Positions 34,150 through 43,748 are shown, counted from the stretch's first letter. The stretch is 64,000 bases of DNA from Thermonema rossianum DSM 10300 (GCF_000426825.1 NZ_AUGC01000001.1:62001-126000); one strand, 5' to 3'. Notes: generated from the letters alone by a model not told the origin. Numbers and translations: made by a program.

Positions 34150-35013
34150 ATGCAAAGCATTCAACGCCTGTCGCACAGCATTCAGACTGCCGGCAGCAAG
34201 CCTGTCACCTTCGACTTGCACTATATGGAAGGGCAGAAAGCGCAACCGGTGCTCATCTTTATTCATGGATTCAAAGGTTTTAAAGACTGGGGGCACTGGC
34301 TCCTTATGGCTGATGCATGGGCTGCCGCAGGCATAGCGGCGGTGCGTATGAACCTGTCTTATAACGGTACCACACCGGAACACCCCACTGATTTTGCCGA
34401 TACGGATGCTTTTGGGCGCGAAACCTTTTCGCGCGACGTGGAAGATGTAAGCCAATTGGTGGCTTTCTTGAAAGCCTCCGGCTGGGCCAACAAAGAAGGA
34501 ATCATTGACCCGGACCGCTTGGCACTGGCAGGACACAGCCGGGGCGGCGCCGTAGCGGTGTTGGCAGCGGCTGCTTTGCGTGAAGCCGTGAAGGCTGTCA
34601 TTACCATGGCATCTATCGATAATACCGGTTTCCTTTGGACAGAAGAGCGGCGCCGGCAAATACTGGATCAAGGTGTGACCCATATATTGAATGCCCGTAC
34701 GGGGCAGCAACTGCCTGTTTACAGAGAAGTGTATGACGACTGGCTGGCTAAAAAAGACACAGATTATAACTTAGAAAACAAAGCCAAGTCACTCGATATC
34801 CCGGCATTGGTGATTCATGGCACTGCCGATGAGGCGGTGCCACTGTCAGCTGCACAAAACCTTGCTGCTTGGATTCCCAACGCCACCTTGCATATAGTGG
34901 AGGGAGCAGGGCACACTTTCGGGGGAATGCATCCTTATGAAAGCAACGAATTGCCCGGGCACGCACAAGAAGTTATTCATGTATCCGTTGATTTCCTAAA
35001 AAAACACTTATGA
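34150..35013 (+). CDS. Alpha/beta hydrolase (dienelactone-hydrolase/acyl-peptidase-like)
   Basis: A 287-residue cytoplasmic hydrolase. It has the oxyanion region IFIHGFKGFKDWG, nucleophile Ser130 in GHSRGGA, the acid in HGTADEAVP and the base in GAGHTFGG. The HGFKGFKDW and GHSRGG motifs place it with prolyl-oligopeptidase/dienelactone-like hydrolases. The substrate is unknown. Its stop overlaps the start of the PLP enzyme by 4 bp (ATGA), so the two are coupled. A hairpin occupies the leader just before the ATG. Confidence 0.85.
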   Translation: MQSIQRLSHSIQTAGSKPVTFDLHYMEGQKAQPVLIFIHGFKGFKDWGHWLLMADAWAAAGIAAVRMNLSYNGTTPEHPTDFADTDAFGRETFSRDVEDVSQLVAFLKASGWANKEGIIDPDRLALAGHSRGGAVAVLAAAALREAVKAVITMASIDNTGFLWTEERRRQILDQGVTHILNARTGQQLPVYREVYDDWLAKKDTDYNLENKAKSLDIPALVIHGTADEAVPLSAAQNLAAWIPNATLHIVEGAGHTFGGMHPYESNELPGHAQEVIHVSVDFLKKHL

Positions 35014-36170
35014 GCGACTCTCTCTCTTTTATCTTGAACGAGCTGGGCGAAGAGCACCCACATGGAAGTGTGGCAACCCCTCTCTACCAAACCTCAATGT
35101 TTGCCTTCGAGTCGGTAGAGCAGATGCGCCGTGCCCTGGCAGAAGAAACCCAATCTTATTTTTACACACGTGGCAACAACCCCACCTTCACCGCTCTGGA
35201 ACGCAAGCTCGCAGCCTTGGAAGGCACCGAAGCCGCTTTACTCTTTGCAAGTGGCAGCGCCGCCGTTGCCGCTGCCGTTATGGCAAACGTAGAGCAGGGA
35301 AGCCACGTAGTGTGTGTGCAGAAGCCTTACAGCTGGACCAACAAGCTGCTTACCAAGCTGCTGGCACGTTTTGGTGTGGAAGTAAGCATGGTTGATGGCA
35401 CACGGCCGGAAAATTTCGCACAAGCCATTCGCCCCAATACACGACTGCTTTATCTCGAATCGCCCAACTCTTTTACTTTCGAACTGCAAGACATTGTCGC
35501 TTGTGTAGCGGTGGCGCGCCAACACGGTTTGCTTACCATTATAGACAACAGCTATGCCACACCGCTGAATCAGCGCCCTGCCGACATGGGCGTGGATATT
35601 GTCGTGCATTCGGCTTCTAAATATATTGGCGGGCACAGCGATGTGGTTGCCGGCATTTTGTGCTGCTCGCAAGCCATGCGCGAAAAGATTTTTTCTTCCG
35701 AATACATGACCTTGGGCGGTGTGATGGCACCTTTCAGTGCATGGCTATTGCTGCGCGGGCTGCGCACCTTGGCGCTGCGTGTGGAACGCGTGGCACAGAC
35801 CACCCCCAAGGTGGTTGATTTTTTAGCCCGGCACCCCAAAGTAGAAGCCGTATTGTATCCGTTTCACCCTTCACACCCGCAATATGAACTGGCAAAAAAA
35901 CAGATGAAGCGCCCCGGAGGAATGTTTTCTTTCCGTCTCAGAGCCAATGAAATGGCAGAAGTCGAGCGCTTTTGCAACCGTTTGCAACGTTTCTTGTTGG
36001 CTTGCTCATGGGGCGGCTACGAGTCGCTGATTTTCCCTGCCTGCACACTCTATGGCTCGGCCAACTATCAAAACCCTTGGCTCGATTGGCGCTTGGTGCG
36101 CGTATATATAGGACTTGAAGACGCCGACGAACTCATAGCCGATTTGCGCCAAGCGCTGGAGTGCTTGTAG
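35010..36170 (+). CDS. Cys/Met-metabolism PLP-dependent enzyme (trans-sulfuration family)
   Basis: A 386-residue fold-type I PLP enzyme of the cystathionine gamma-synthase/beta-lyase/methionine gamma-lyase family. PLP lysine is Lys204 in HSASKYIGGHSDVV, Asp179 (IIDNSYATP) contacts the pyridine N, and YTRGNNPT and ASGSAA are the phosphate and cofactor loops. PATCH-like residues suggest use of cysteine, cystathionine or a homoserine ester. Which reaction cannot be fixed from motifs alone. The family-usual Tyr near CGS-type position is Tyr107 in KPYSWT. It is coupled to the upstream hydrolase by a 4-bp overlap. Confidence 0.88.
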   Translation: MSDSLSFILNELGEEHPHGSVATPLYQTSMFAFESVEQMRRALAEETQSYFYTRGNNPTFTALERKLAALEGTEAALLFASGSAAVAAAVMANVEQGSHVVCVQKPYSWTNKLLTKLLARFGVEVSMVDGTRPENFAQAIRPNTRLLYLESPNSFTFELQDIVACVAVARQHGLLTIIDNSYATPLNQRPADMGVDIVVHSASKYIGGHSDVVAGILCCSQAMREKIFSSEYMTLGGVMAPFSAWLLLRGLRTLALRVERVAQTTPKVVDFLARHPKVEAVLYPFHPSHPQYELAKKQMKRPGGMFSFRLRANEMAEVERFCNRLQRFLLACSWGGYESLIFPACTLYGSANYQNPWLDWRLVRVYIGLEDADELIADLRQALECL

Positions 36171-36267
36171 AAACAAAAGACTTGGACAGCAGAAAAATTC
36201 ATTGCTTGATTTACTTGGTTTTTTGTATTAACTTGCCCTAAATGCTTGGTCTATACTTGCAATTCTT

Positions 36268-37239
36268 ATGTTAAATGCAGAAACATTTTTGGCTCTTTTA
36301 GCAGGGCAGGCGCTCACCGAAGAGCAGTATGAAGAAGTAGAAGCACTGATAGATAAGGTGCCCTATGCCGGCTTGTTGCATCTGTTGGCGGCCCGCTACC
36401 AATCGAAGCAGGGCTCACATTTGGCACCTCAGAAAATACGGCGGGCTGCCTTGCATATGTACAGCCGCAAGCGCCTGGCCGAAGCATTGAATGCACCGGT
36501 TTTTGAGCAAAACGATTTTCAGCTTTCCGGCGCTTCCGGTTCTTTGAAAGAAGAGCTGTCGAAGGCACGCAATGTATTGGACGACATTCAGAAAGAAGTA
36601 AGTGCTTTTGATGAAAAGCTGGCAAGCGCCTCAGAAGAAGAGCTGGATCAAGAGCTTGAAAAAATTACTACTTCTTATACCCAACCGAAAGACTACTTCT
36701 CTTCCTTAGAGGAGGAAGACACTGCCGCCGGCGAGCAGATTGTTTCCAAGCCTCTTGAACAAAAAGAAGAAAACAAAACTGCAAGCCCTGCTCCGGAAAT
36801 ACCCCCACCGGACGAGCTGAGCGAATCATATGCCATTACTTTGTATTCGGCCGGAAAAGTACGCGAAGCTGTGGCGGTGTATGAAGCCTTAAAGAAAAAA
36901 TACCCTGAGCGGGAAGCCTACTATCAAAGCCAAATAGACATACTGAAAGAAGACCTGGGCGACAATGACGTAGTGACACCGGATGTGGAAAACACAACAC
37001 CACCTGCCGGAGAAGACACGGCACAAGAAACGCAGCCACCCACTATGCCTAAGCCTAAGTCTTTGGTAGATGCTTTACAAGAAGCACCTCAAACATTTTA
37101 TACGGAGTTGGATGCCATACGCTTGCGCGATGAAGGCAAAGATGAAGAAGCAATAAAAATTTACGAGCGCTTGATTTTGCAACATCCGGAAAAAAAGGCG
37201 TATTTTGAAAAGCAAATTCAAATCATAAAAGGATTATAG
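36268..37239 (+). CDS. TPR-repeat cytoplasmic protein upstream of secG
   Basis: A 323-residue soluble, acidic protein of unknown function. The N-terminal helical domain (1-80: LLAGQALTEEQYEEVEALIDKVPYAGLLHLLAARY) recurs in Bacteroidota. A charged, probably disordered linker follows (about 110-185, Glu/Lys/Pro-rich). Two TPR-like units end it: LYSAGKVREAVAVYEALKKKYPEREAYY (about 191-220) and RLRDEGKDEEAIKIYERLILQHPEKKAYF (about 288-317). The two units share the ending (K/R)YPE/HPEK-(E/K)AY(Y/F). secG follows after 16 bp, an adjacency I recall from other Bacteroidota; a link to protein export is inferred only from this. Confidence 0.75.
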   Translation: MLNAETFLALLAGQALTEEQYEEVEALIDKVPYAGLLHLLAARYQSKQGSHLAPQKIRRAALHMYSRKRLAEALNAPVFEQNDFQLSGASGSLKEELSKARNVLDDIQKEVSAFDEKLASASEEELDQELEKITTSYTQPKDYFSSLEEEDTAAGEQIVSKPLEQKEENKTASPAPEIPPPDELSESYAITLYSAGKVREAVAVYEALKKKYPEREAYYQSQIDILKEDLGDNDVVTPDVENTTPPAGEDTAQETQPPTMPKPKSLVDALQEAPQTFYTELDAIRLRDEGKDEEAIKIYERLILQHPEKKAYFEKQIQIIKGL

Positions 37240-37255
37240 TTAAAACGATACGATT

Positions 37256-37558
37256 ATGTTGTATGTAGTGATGGGGCTTATCATCCTGATAGCCATCTTA
37301 TTGGTATTAGTTGTCTTACTGCAAGAACCCAAAGGCGGTCTGTCGCGTCAATTTGGTGGCAGTGGTGCCGCTCAAACAACCACCGGTGTACGCAGCACAA
37401 CCGATATGCTTGAGCGTATTACCTGGGGATTGGCCGCCGCCATGTTGGTGCTTATTCTTGGCTTAAGCAAAATGACCGGCAACACAGCGCCCGAGTCACC
37501 CGCTCTCGAAGATATTGAAGCAGCGCCCGTAGAACAACCCGTGGCGCCTCAAGAGTAA
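37256..37558 (+). CDS. secG: Protein translocase subunit SecG
   Basis: A 100-residue SecG, the small subunit of the SecYEG channel. Two transmembrane helices (about 2-22 and 55-73) flank the conserved cytoplasmic loop VLLQEPKGGLSRQFGGSGAAQ. The C-terminal tail is acidic and Pro-rich (APVEQPVAPQE), common in Bacteroidota. It is preceded by the TPR gene by 16 bp and closed by a strong terminator. Confidence 0.93.
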   Translation: MLYVVMGLIILIAILLVLVVLLQEPKGGLSRQFGGSGAAQTTTGVRSTTDMLERITWGLAAAMLVLILGLSKMTGNTAPESPALEDIEAAPVEQPVAPQE

Positions 37559-37580
37559 GCATCCGTTGTGGCATTGCCGG

Positions 37581-37617
37581 AAGGCTTGGAAGTGTACGCA
37601 CTTCCAAGCCTTTTTTT
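37581..37617 (+). terminator. Strong intrinsic terminator after secG
   Basis: A 14-bp perfect stem (AAGGCTTGGAAGTG and its complement) with a TACG tetraloop is followed by seven T. Confidence 0.93.
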
Positions 37618-37673
37618 GTAACCTGTAGTCTGCTTCCTTTCTTGAATAAAAAGAGTCAACCCTGTCGCCTTAT

Positions 37674-37746
37674 TTGTCATATCGAGCGGAACATAGTGAA
37701 GCAAGACATCTCATTAGCCCTTCTTTTCATGCCGAACGCAGTGAGG
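37674..37746. repeat. REP-like intergenic repeat, one full and one partial copy
   Basis: Copy 1 (37674-37712) contains TGTCATATCGAGCGGAAC then AGTGAAGCAAGACATCTC. Copy 2 (37725-37746) contains TTTCATGCCGAACGCAGTG. Both resemble the dispersed GTCATTTCGAGCG..GAAGTGAG..AATCTC repeats found between genes in many Bacteroidota. It sits between the secG terminator and the 3' end of the converging porin gene. Confidence 0.6.
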
Positions 37747-37806
37747 CCGCTCGCTTATGCCTGAAAGGACAAAGACACCTGAAGTGTCACCGGACAAAAG
37801 AAAACC

Positions 37807-39303
37807 TTAAAAGTACCAATGTGTAGAAAACTGCCATTGCATGTAACGATGCTTGCGCTCTACGGTAGGCGAAAAATACTGCTGTGACACATAAGGCTGA
37901 TAGAGGCTCGAGTAATGCGCCCATATGCCCCCCACACTCAGCTGAAACCCTTGCAAGCGATAGCCTATCCCTGCCGTGAAAGCCATGGCATCGTAGTACT
38001 CCTGCCCGCTTCGTAAAGGCGATGGCGTATAGCATACGCCCGAACGCACATACCAGCTGCCCAGGCGCGCTTCAGCACCGACCCTTGCCTGTATCGTATT
38101 ACGAAAAGTCTCTTGAATGGCGCGCCGTTCGCCGCTTTCATCAAAATTATCGTCGCTGCCGCTTACCCCCATCTGACGGTAGGGAATCCATTCCACGTCG
38201 GCGGTAACAAAGCCGTATTTTTTGATTTGCCAAAACAGGCTTCCGGTAGCCCGCCAGGGGCTTCTGTAGCGGAAATCATATTCATAAGGCAGCATGGAGG
38301 CAGATACCTTGCTGAACCCCACCGACTCGCTTTCTATGGAGGCTCTGCTGGTTTCATACAGGGAAAAACCGGTGGGCGTTTGCACCGAGATCCCCAGGCG
38401 CAGCGTCTCAACCGGGCGTACAATAACGCCCAAACCCAAATAAAGCCCGCCACCCGTAGCCGTGTAGCGTTGCCGGAGTGTGAATGCCTGCAGTTCGCCA
38501 TCGGCAGCCGTGCGGCTTAAGCGCTCCTTATAAACATTTTCCCTTTGATAATTAATGACTTCCACCCCGACGGTGGCTCCCCAATACACTTTCTCTTGCA
38601 CTTGCCCGCCAACGGTAATATTGAAAACCGAGCGGTTTCCGCTTTCTTTCACCCGCTCTTCTTGCAAGATAGGAGCTACCAATTGATTATTGACATCGCG
38701 AAATTCGGTATAATAAGCAGTGCTGTCATCGGCATAAGGATTGATAACAAAGGTGGCATAGGCCAAGGAAGCCAAATCATAAATTTCATTGTTGGCAGCT
38801 TCTGCTTCAAACACACCGGCATGAATGCCGGCAGCCTCTTCGGTCCACACATCTGCCAAGCTGCTGTAAGGATTGCTCGCTTGATAGTAAGTGTCTTGGC
38901 GGAAATCGTGCGAACGCACATACGAAATGCCAAATTGAAGGCTCTGGCCGGAAAGACTTTGTGGCGTGGCAAAGATGGCGGCAGCGTGTGAAAGTCCTAT
39001 TTTATCTCTGGTGGCAGTGTTTGTGTTTTCCAGGTAGTTGCTTTGAAGCAGGCTGTTGCCATAGTCTATACCCACGGCTACCTCTGCCCGCCGGAACAGC
39101 CCAATACCGGCCGGATTGACCAATAAAGCAGTGGCATCACCACCCAGTGCCCCCTGAGCACCCCCCAAAGACAGTGCACGCGCACTGCCCGTGGGCAGGG
39201 GGCGATAGGTATAACGAAAAGCATCGGTATAATACACCTGTGCTTGTGCATAAAAAGCCGATAAGCCCATGAAAACCAAAAACAAAAAAAGGCGCTTTAT
39301 CAT
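37807..39303 (-). CDS. OmpP1/FadL/TodX-family outer-membrane transport protein
   Basis: A 498-residue outer-membrane beta-barrel. A signal peptide ends at AQAQ (about residue 22). The N-terminal hatch region with ALSLGGAQGALGGDATALLVNPAGIGLFR matches the FadL pattern (conserved NPAG). Alternating beta strands with many aromatic girdle residues run to the C-terminus, which ends in WQFSTHWYF, with the terminal Phe typical of BAM substrates. FadL-family porins take up hydrophobic compounds such as fatty acids or aromatics. The gene is 59 bp downstream of a lipoprotein gene on the same strand. Confidence 0.88.
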   Translation of the reverse strand: MIKRLFLFLVFMGLSAFYAQAQVYYTDAFRYTYRPLPTGSARALSLGGAQGALGGDATALLVNPAGIGLFRRAEVAVGIDYGNSLLQSNYLENTNTATRDKIGLSHAAAIFATPQSLSGQSLQFGISYVRSHDFRQDTYYQASNPYSSLADVWTEEAAGIHAGVFEAEAANNEIYDLASLAYATFVINPYADDSTAYYTEFRDVNNQLVAPILQEERVKESGNRSVFNITVGGQVQEKVYWGATVGVEVINYQRENVYKERLSRTAADGELQAFTLRQRYTATGGGLYLGLGVIVRPVETLRLGISVQTPTGFSLYETSRASIESESVGFSKVSASMLPYEYDFRYRSPWRATGSLFWQIKKYGFVTADVEWIPYRQMGVSGSDDNFDESGERRAIQETFRNTIQARVGAEARLGSWYVRSGVCYTPSPLRSGQEYYDAMAFTAGIGYRLQGFQLSVGGIWAHYSSLYQPYVSQQYFSPTVERKHRYMQWQFSTHWYF

Positions 39304-39362
39304 ATTTTCTCAGAAAGAATACATGTTTTGCAAAAATATATGGAATTGCCCGCATACAAGCA

Positions 39363-40292
39363 TCAGCGCGGACGGCTGCGGCTACCGCCACTTCTTGAAG
39401 GCGAAGAACCGCGGTTATATGAGGGCGTACTTCGCGGACTGGTAGTGCTTCTGTAGCGGGGCGTGCTTTGGCGTTGTTGGGTATTGCTGTTTCTGTACCG
39501 GGGCGTATAAGTCGGCGTCTTGTTAGGTGTGGTTGAATAACGCGTACGCCCTTGGCGGCTTGGGTTTTGCTGTACCGGCTGCGTACTGATGGTACTTCTT
39601 GTATTCTGCTGTTGGAAGGTGGTGCCACGCGGCGTTAAATGCCTGCGTGGTGCGTAGTAGCTACGCGGGCGCTCGCTGCCGCCGGTTACATAAATTTGGT
39701 TGCCGTACCAACAGTTCCAACAGTTGCCATACCAGGGCGAGTACCAAGGCGAGTAGCGCCAAGGGTTATAGCGCCAACCATTGCCCCAACCAAAAGACAA
39801 GCCCCAGCTGCTGCGCCATCCCCAGGCCGGGTTGTAGTAAAAGTTGCTCCATGTGTTATAAGGCGAATTCCAACCGTAGGGCGAATACCAAGGGTTGCCC
39901 ATAAAAGGCGAGCCCCAGCCACTCATTTGCCAATAGGCATCTTGATAGCCATTGCGGTAACCTTCCCGGTAAGCTTCGAAATCGTCATAATAAGGGTTGT
40001 TTTCCGGTGCCAAGCGGCTTTCCGGGCTTTGATAGTATTCCGTGCTGCCGCCCGCGTCGCTATTGGGTTGATAGTCCGGATTGGCAATGCCGCCATTCAT
40101 GCTGCCCCTTTCGGCAGGCACTGCCTGTGGTTGCCGGCTATAGCTTGTAGAGACTGCCGGCTCGGCGTCGGCGGTGGGCAGGTAATAAACATCATCTACT
40201 TCGCGGCTTGCCGGCTGATATAATTTGGGACTACATCCGCTGAAAAAGATAATAAGGGCGAGTATCGGAAGGGCAGGAAGGGCTCGTTTCAT
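39363..40292 (-). CDS. Low-complexity Trp/Tyr/Gly-rich lipoprotein
   Basis: Function not recognised. The 309-residue lipoprotein has lipobox FFSGC (Cys20). Residues 100-200 are extremely rich in Trp, Tyr, Asn, Pro, Ser and Gly, with repeated SPWY, NPW and YNP units (for example NPWYSPYGWNSPYNTW). Residues 215-309 are a basic, disordered tail rich in Arg, Ser, Thr, Gln and Pro (TPRYRS and PRSTPSY units). This suggests a surface-exposed, aggregation-prone or glycan-binding anchor. It lies upstream of the FadL-type porin gene on the same strand and is divergent from proS. Confidence 0.7.
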   Translation of the reverse strand: MKRALPALPILALIIFFSGCSPKLYQPASREVDDVYYLPTADAEPAVSTSYSRQPQAVPAERGSMNGGIANPDYQPNSDAGGSTEYYQSPESRLAPENNPYYDDFEAYREGYRNGYQDAYWQMSGWGSPFMGNPWYSPYGWNSPYNTWSNFYYNPAWGWRSSWGLSFGWGNGWRYNPWRYSPWYSPWYGNCWNCWYGNQIYVTGGSERPRSYYAPRRHLTPRGTTFQQQNTRSTISTQPVQQNPSRQGRTRYSTTPNKTPTYTPRYRNSNTQQRQSTPRYRSTTSPRSTPSYNRGSSPSRSGGSRSRPR

Positions 40293-40358
40293 AACAACTT
40301 TTCTTTATCTATACAACTGAATTTAAACAAAAAGCATTTCATTCCATAGCATTCTTTT

Positions 40359-40366
40359 TATCTTTG
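40359..40366 (+). promoter_or_regulatory. Candidate -7 box for proS
   Basis: TATCTTTG matches TAnnTTTG, 73 bp before the ATG at 40440. TTTC lies 18 bp upstream as a weak -33 candidate. Confidence 0.4.
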
Positions 40367-40439
40367 CTGCAAAAGACAAGCCAAATGCAAGCCTTGGCGC
40401 TTGCCCTTTGCAAAAGCATACATCTGTAAACGCAATACT

Positions 40440-41915
40440 ATGAGTAAAGGACTTCCTAAACGTTCAGAAGACTACGCTGCTTGGTATCAAGAATTGGTGA
40501 AGCAAGCCGACCTGGCAGAACATGCACCGGTGAAAGGCTGCATGATTATCAAACCCTATGGCTTCGGCATCTGGGAAAAGATGCAGCGTACCTTAGACGA
40601 TATGTTCAAAGAAACGGGGCATGTCAATGCCTACTTCCCTTTGTTTATTCCTAAATCGTATTTAAGCAAAGAAGCGGCACACGTAGAAGGCTTTGCCAAA
40701 GAGTGCGCCGTGGTTACCCACTATCGCTTGAAAAACAGCCCCGACGGCAAAGGGGTAATTGTTGACCCCGAAGCACGTTTGGAGGAAGAACTGATTGTGC
40801 GTCCTACCTCCGAAACCATCATATGGAGTGCTTACCGCAATTGGATTCAGTCGTACCGCGACTTGCCCCTGCTTATCAACCAATGGGCAAACGTGGTGCG
40901 CTGGGAGATGCGCACCCGCCTCTTCTTGCGCACCGCTGAATTCTTGTGGCAGGAAGGCCACACCGCCCATGCTACCAAAGAAGAGGCCATAGAAGAGACC
41001 CGCCGCATGCTGGACGTGTATGCACGTTTTGCCGAAGAATACATGGCCATGCCGGTCATCAAGGGCGTAAAAAGCGAAAACGAGCGTTTTGCCGGCGCAG
41101 TAGATACCTATTGCATTGAAGCCCTCATGCAAGATGGCAAAGCATTGCAAGCCGGCACTTCGCACTTTTTGGGGCAAAATTTCGCCAAAGCTTTCGATGT
41201 GAAGTTTGCCAACAAAGAAGGCGAGCTGGACTACGTATGGGGGACTTCCTGGGGCGTAAGTACCCGTTTGATGGGCGCTTTGATTATGACCCACTCCGAC
41301 GACAAAGGCTTGGTATTGCCCCCCCGTTTGGCGCCTATTCAAGTGGTGATTGTGCCCATCTATCATGGAGATGACGAGCTCGAAGCAATTCAAACATATG
41401 TCCAAGGGATTATAGAGAAGCTGAAACGTGTAGGCATCAAGGTGCACTTTGATGCGCGTGATACCCACCGTCCGGGCTTTAAGTTTGCCGAATGGGAATT
41501 GAAGGGCGTCCCTGTGCGCTTGGCTATTGGTAAGCGTGATATGGAGAACAATCAGGTGGAAGTAGCACGCCGTGATACCGGCGAAAAGCACACCGCCCCT
41601 GTAGATGGCCTTACCGAGCATATACTTGACCTGCTGGATGATGTGCAACAGTCCCTCTTCAAACGTGCTTTGGCCTTCCGCGAAGCCAACACACGCAAAG
41701 CCGACTCTTACGAAGAGTTTAAGGAAATATTGGAAAAGCACGGTGGCTTCATCTTGGCTCACTGGGACGGCACCACCGAAACCGAGTTGCGTATCAAAGA
41801 AGAAACCAAAGCTACCATTCGCTGTATCCCGCTGGATGCCGAAGAGGAAGAAGGCAAGTGCATAGTGACTGGTAAGCCATCGAAACGCAGAGTTTTATTT
41901 GCCAAAGCCTATTAA
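40440..41915 (+). CDS. proS: Prolyl-tRNA synthetase, eukaryote/archaeon-like type (ProS type 3)
   Basis: A 491-residue class II aminoacyl-tRNA synthetase charging tRNA-Pro. Start at [17 protein letters not shown]; the longer frame begins with a TTG and is rejected. Motif 2 is [24 protein letters not shown] and motif 3 is [21 protein letters not shown] and the absence of the large editing insertion mark the archaeal/eukaryotic-like type used by many Bacteroidota. The anticodon-binding domain covers about 285-400. A C-terminal domain ending in Tyr, with the last residues VLFAKAY, is characteristic of this type. purA follows after 23 bp. Confidence 0.96.
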   Translation: MSKGLPKRSEDYAAWYQELVKQADLAEHAPVKGCMIIKPYGFGIWEKMQRTLDDMFKETGHVNAYFPLFIPKSYLSKEAAHVEGFAKECAVVTHYRLKNSPDGKGVIVDPEARLEEELIVRPTSETIIWSAYRNWIQSYRDLPLLINQWANVVRWEMRTRLFLRTAEFLWQEGHTAHATKEEAIEETRRMLDVYARFAEEYMAMPVIKGVKSENERFAGAVDTYCIEALMQDGKALQAGTSHFLGQNFAKAFDVKFANKEGELDYVWGTSWGVSTRLMGALIMTHSDDKGLVLPPRLAPIQVVIVPIYHGDDELEAIQTYVQGIIEKLKRVGIKVHFDARDTHRPGFKFAEWELKGVPVRLAIGKRDMENNQVEVARRDTGEKHTAPVDGLTEHILDLLDDVQQSLFKRALAFREANTRKADSYEEFKEILEKHGGFILAHWDGTTETELRIKEETKATIRCIPLDAEEEEGKCIVTGKPSKRRVLFAKAY

Positions 41916-41938
41916 CAACAAGCATAAGAACCATAGCT

Positions 41939-43225
41939 ATGAACTTAGACGTACTGTTAGGATTACAATGGGGCGATGAGGGGAAAGGCAAAATAGTGGA
42001 CTTCCTGGCGCCCAAATATCAACTGGTAGCGCGCTTTCAAGGCGGACCGAACGCCGGCCATACCTTGGAGTTCGACGGCATCAAGCATGTGCTGCATCAA
42101 ATTCCTTCGGGCATTTTTCATGAAGGCATTCAGAATGTCATAGGCAATGGGGTAGTGATTGACCCCGTGGTCTTTATGAAAGAAATAGAAGCTCTTAAGC
42201 CTTATGGCGTGCCTTACCAGAGAAACCTTTTTATTTCCAAAAAAGCCCATTTGATTTTGCCTACCCACCGCCTGTTGGATGCTGCCTCGGAGGCTGCCAA
42301 AGGCAAAGAAAAAATAGGCTCTACTTTGCGCGGCATCGGACCTGCCTACATGGATAAAACCGGACGCAACGGCCTCCGCGTAGGCGATATCCTAAGCCCC
42401 GACTTCAAGAAGCGTTATCAAAAGCTTGTAGATAAACACAAAGGCTTGCTGGAGTTTTATCGCTATGAATACGATTTGAATGAAAGCGAGCCGGCTTTCT
42501 TTGAGGCCATTGAGCAGCTCAAAGAACTCCGCCTTGCCGATACCGAATACATGCTGAGCGAAGCTTTGCAGCAAGGCAAGCGGGTATTGGCAGAAGGGGC
42601 ACAAGGCACTTTGCTCGATATTGAATTCGGTTCTTATCCTTATGTAACCAGCTCGCACACGACCACCGCCGGTGCCTGCATTGGCTTGGGGGTGGCGCCC
42701 AAAGCCGTACACGAGGTGTTGGGCATCTTCAAGGCTTACTGCACGCGTGTGGGAAGTGGTCCTTTTCCCACAGAGCTGAACGACGAAACCGGCGAAGCCA
42801 TTCGCCGGGCAGGGCATGAGTTCGGTTCTACCACTGGGCGCTCGCGCCGCTGCGGATGGCTCGACTTGCCCGCGCTGCGCTATGCCTGTATGCTCAATGG
42901 CGTGACCCAGCTATTCATGATGAAAGCTGACGTCCTGAGCGGCTTCGATGAAATCAAAGTTTGTACGCATTACAAGCTTTCCGATGGTACCATTACCCGG
43001 CAAATGCCCTACTGTCTGTTGAATGAGCCGGTAGAGCCTGTATATGAAACGCTGCCCGGTTGGTCCGGAAACATAGAAGCGAGCACCGCCTACGAAGACC
43101 TGCCGCGCAATTTGCGTCATTATGTAAATTTCATTGAAGAATACCTGCACCTGCCCATCGCGCTGGTGTCCATCGGGCCCGACCGGGCACAAACCATCTT
43201 GCGCAAGAATGTGTTTTCTATGTAA
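41939..43225 (+). CDS. purA: Adenylosuccinate synthetase
   Basis: A 428-residue enzyme that joins IMP and aspartate using GTP to form adenylosuccinate, the first committed step to AMP. The catalytic loop LGLQWGDEGKGKIVD (Asp13, Lys17) opens the protein. GGPNAGHT, the IMP-binding STLRGIGPAYMDK and the GTP loop TTTGRSRRCGWLD are intact. It is placed between proS (23 bp upstream) and nuoA (10 bp downstream) and is probably in one transcript with nuoAB. Confidence 0.97.
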   Translation: MNLDVLLGLQWGDEGKGKIVDFLAPKYQLVARFQGGPNAGHTLEFDGIKHVLHQIPSGIFHEGIQNVIGNGVVIDPVVFMKEIEALKPYGVPYQRNLFISKKAHLILPTHRLLDAASEAAKGKEKIGSTLRGIGPAYMDKTGRNGLRVGDILSPDFKKRYQKLVDKHKGLLEFYRYEYDLNESEPAFFEAIEQLKELRLADTEYMLSEALQQGKRVLAEGAQGTLLDIEFGSYPYVTSSHTTTAGACIGLGVAPKAVHEVLGIFKAYCTRVGSGPFPTELNDETGEAIRRAGHEFGSTTGRSRRCGWLDLPALRYACMLNGVTQLFMMKADVLSGFDEIKVCTHYKLSDGTITRQMPYCLLNEPVEPVYETLPGWSGNIEASTAYEDLPRNLRHYVNFIEEYLHLPIALVSIGPDRAQTILRKNVFSM

Positions 43226-43235
43226 GTGATAAAAA

Positions 43236-43745
43236 ATGCCCAATACCATGCAACACGGAGCACTCTCATCCTTTTCCATGATTCTATTGTTCATCATCGG
43301 GAGTGCTCTGTTTTTGTTGGGCGGCCTGTTTGCTGCCTACCTGTTGGCACCCCGCAAGCCCAATCACGAAAAACTATCGACCTACGAGTGTGGCGAGCAG
43401 CCCGTAGGGCATGCATGGGGGCAGTTCAACTTTCGCTTCTATACCCTCGCGCTTATTTTCATTCTTTTTGAAATAGAAACCGTGCTTCTTTTTCCTTGGG
43501 CTATAGTTTTCGGGCAAAAAGAACTTATAGAAGCCACCCAAGGACGGTGGGCATGGTTTGCTTTCATAGAAGCCCTCGTTTTTATTGGTTTGCTGCTTGC
43601 CGGTCTTTTGTATGCCTGGCGGCGTGGTTTTCTTGATTGGGCGAGGCCCCGTCCCAAGGTGCCGTCGGTTCATTCGCCCGTGCCTCATGCCCTGTATGAA
43701 AATGTGAACCGGCGCTATAGCCCGCCATCCAAACAGAAAGCATAA
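43236..43745 (+). CDS. nuoA: NADH-quinone oxidoreductase subunit A
   Basis: A 169-residue membrane subunit of complex I with three helices (about 15-35, 70-92, 103-126). The conserved loop KLSTYECGEQPVGHAWGQFNFRFYTLALIFILFEIE contains the Cys and Asp/Glu landmarks of NuoA. It is longer than the usual 120-130 residues because of a 35-residue Pro/Arg-rich C-terminal extension. It is 10 bp after purA and 3 bp before nuoB. The remaining nuo genes are not next to it. Confidence 0.94.
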   Translation: MPNTMQHGALSSFSMILLFIIGSALFLLGGLFAAYLLAPRKPNHEKLSTYECGEQPVGHAWGQFNFRFYTLALIFILFEIETVLLFPWAIVFGQKELIEATQGRWAWFAFIEALVFIGLLLAGLLYAWRRGFLDWARPRPKVPSVHSPVPHALYENVNRRYSPPSKQKA

Positions 43746-43748
43746 CTT

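Noticed and set aside
40662-41762. 366-codon minus-strand open frame
   Set aside because: Antisense shadow of proS; no domain and no plausible start region.
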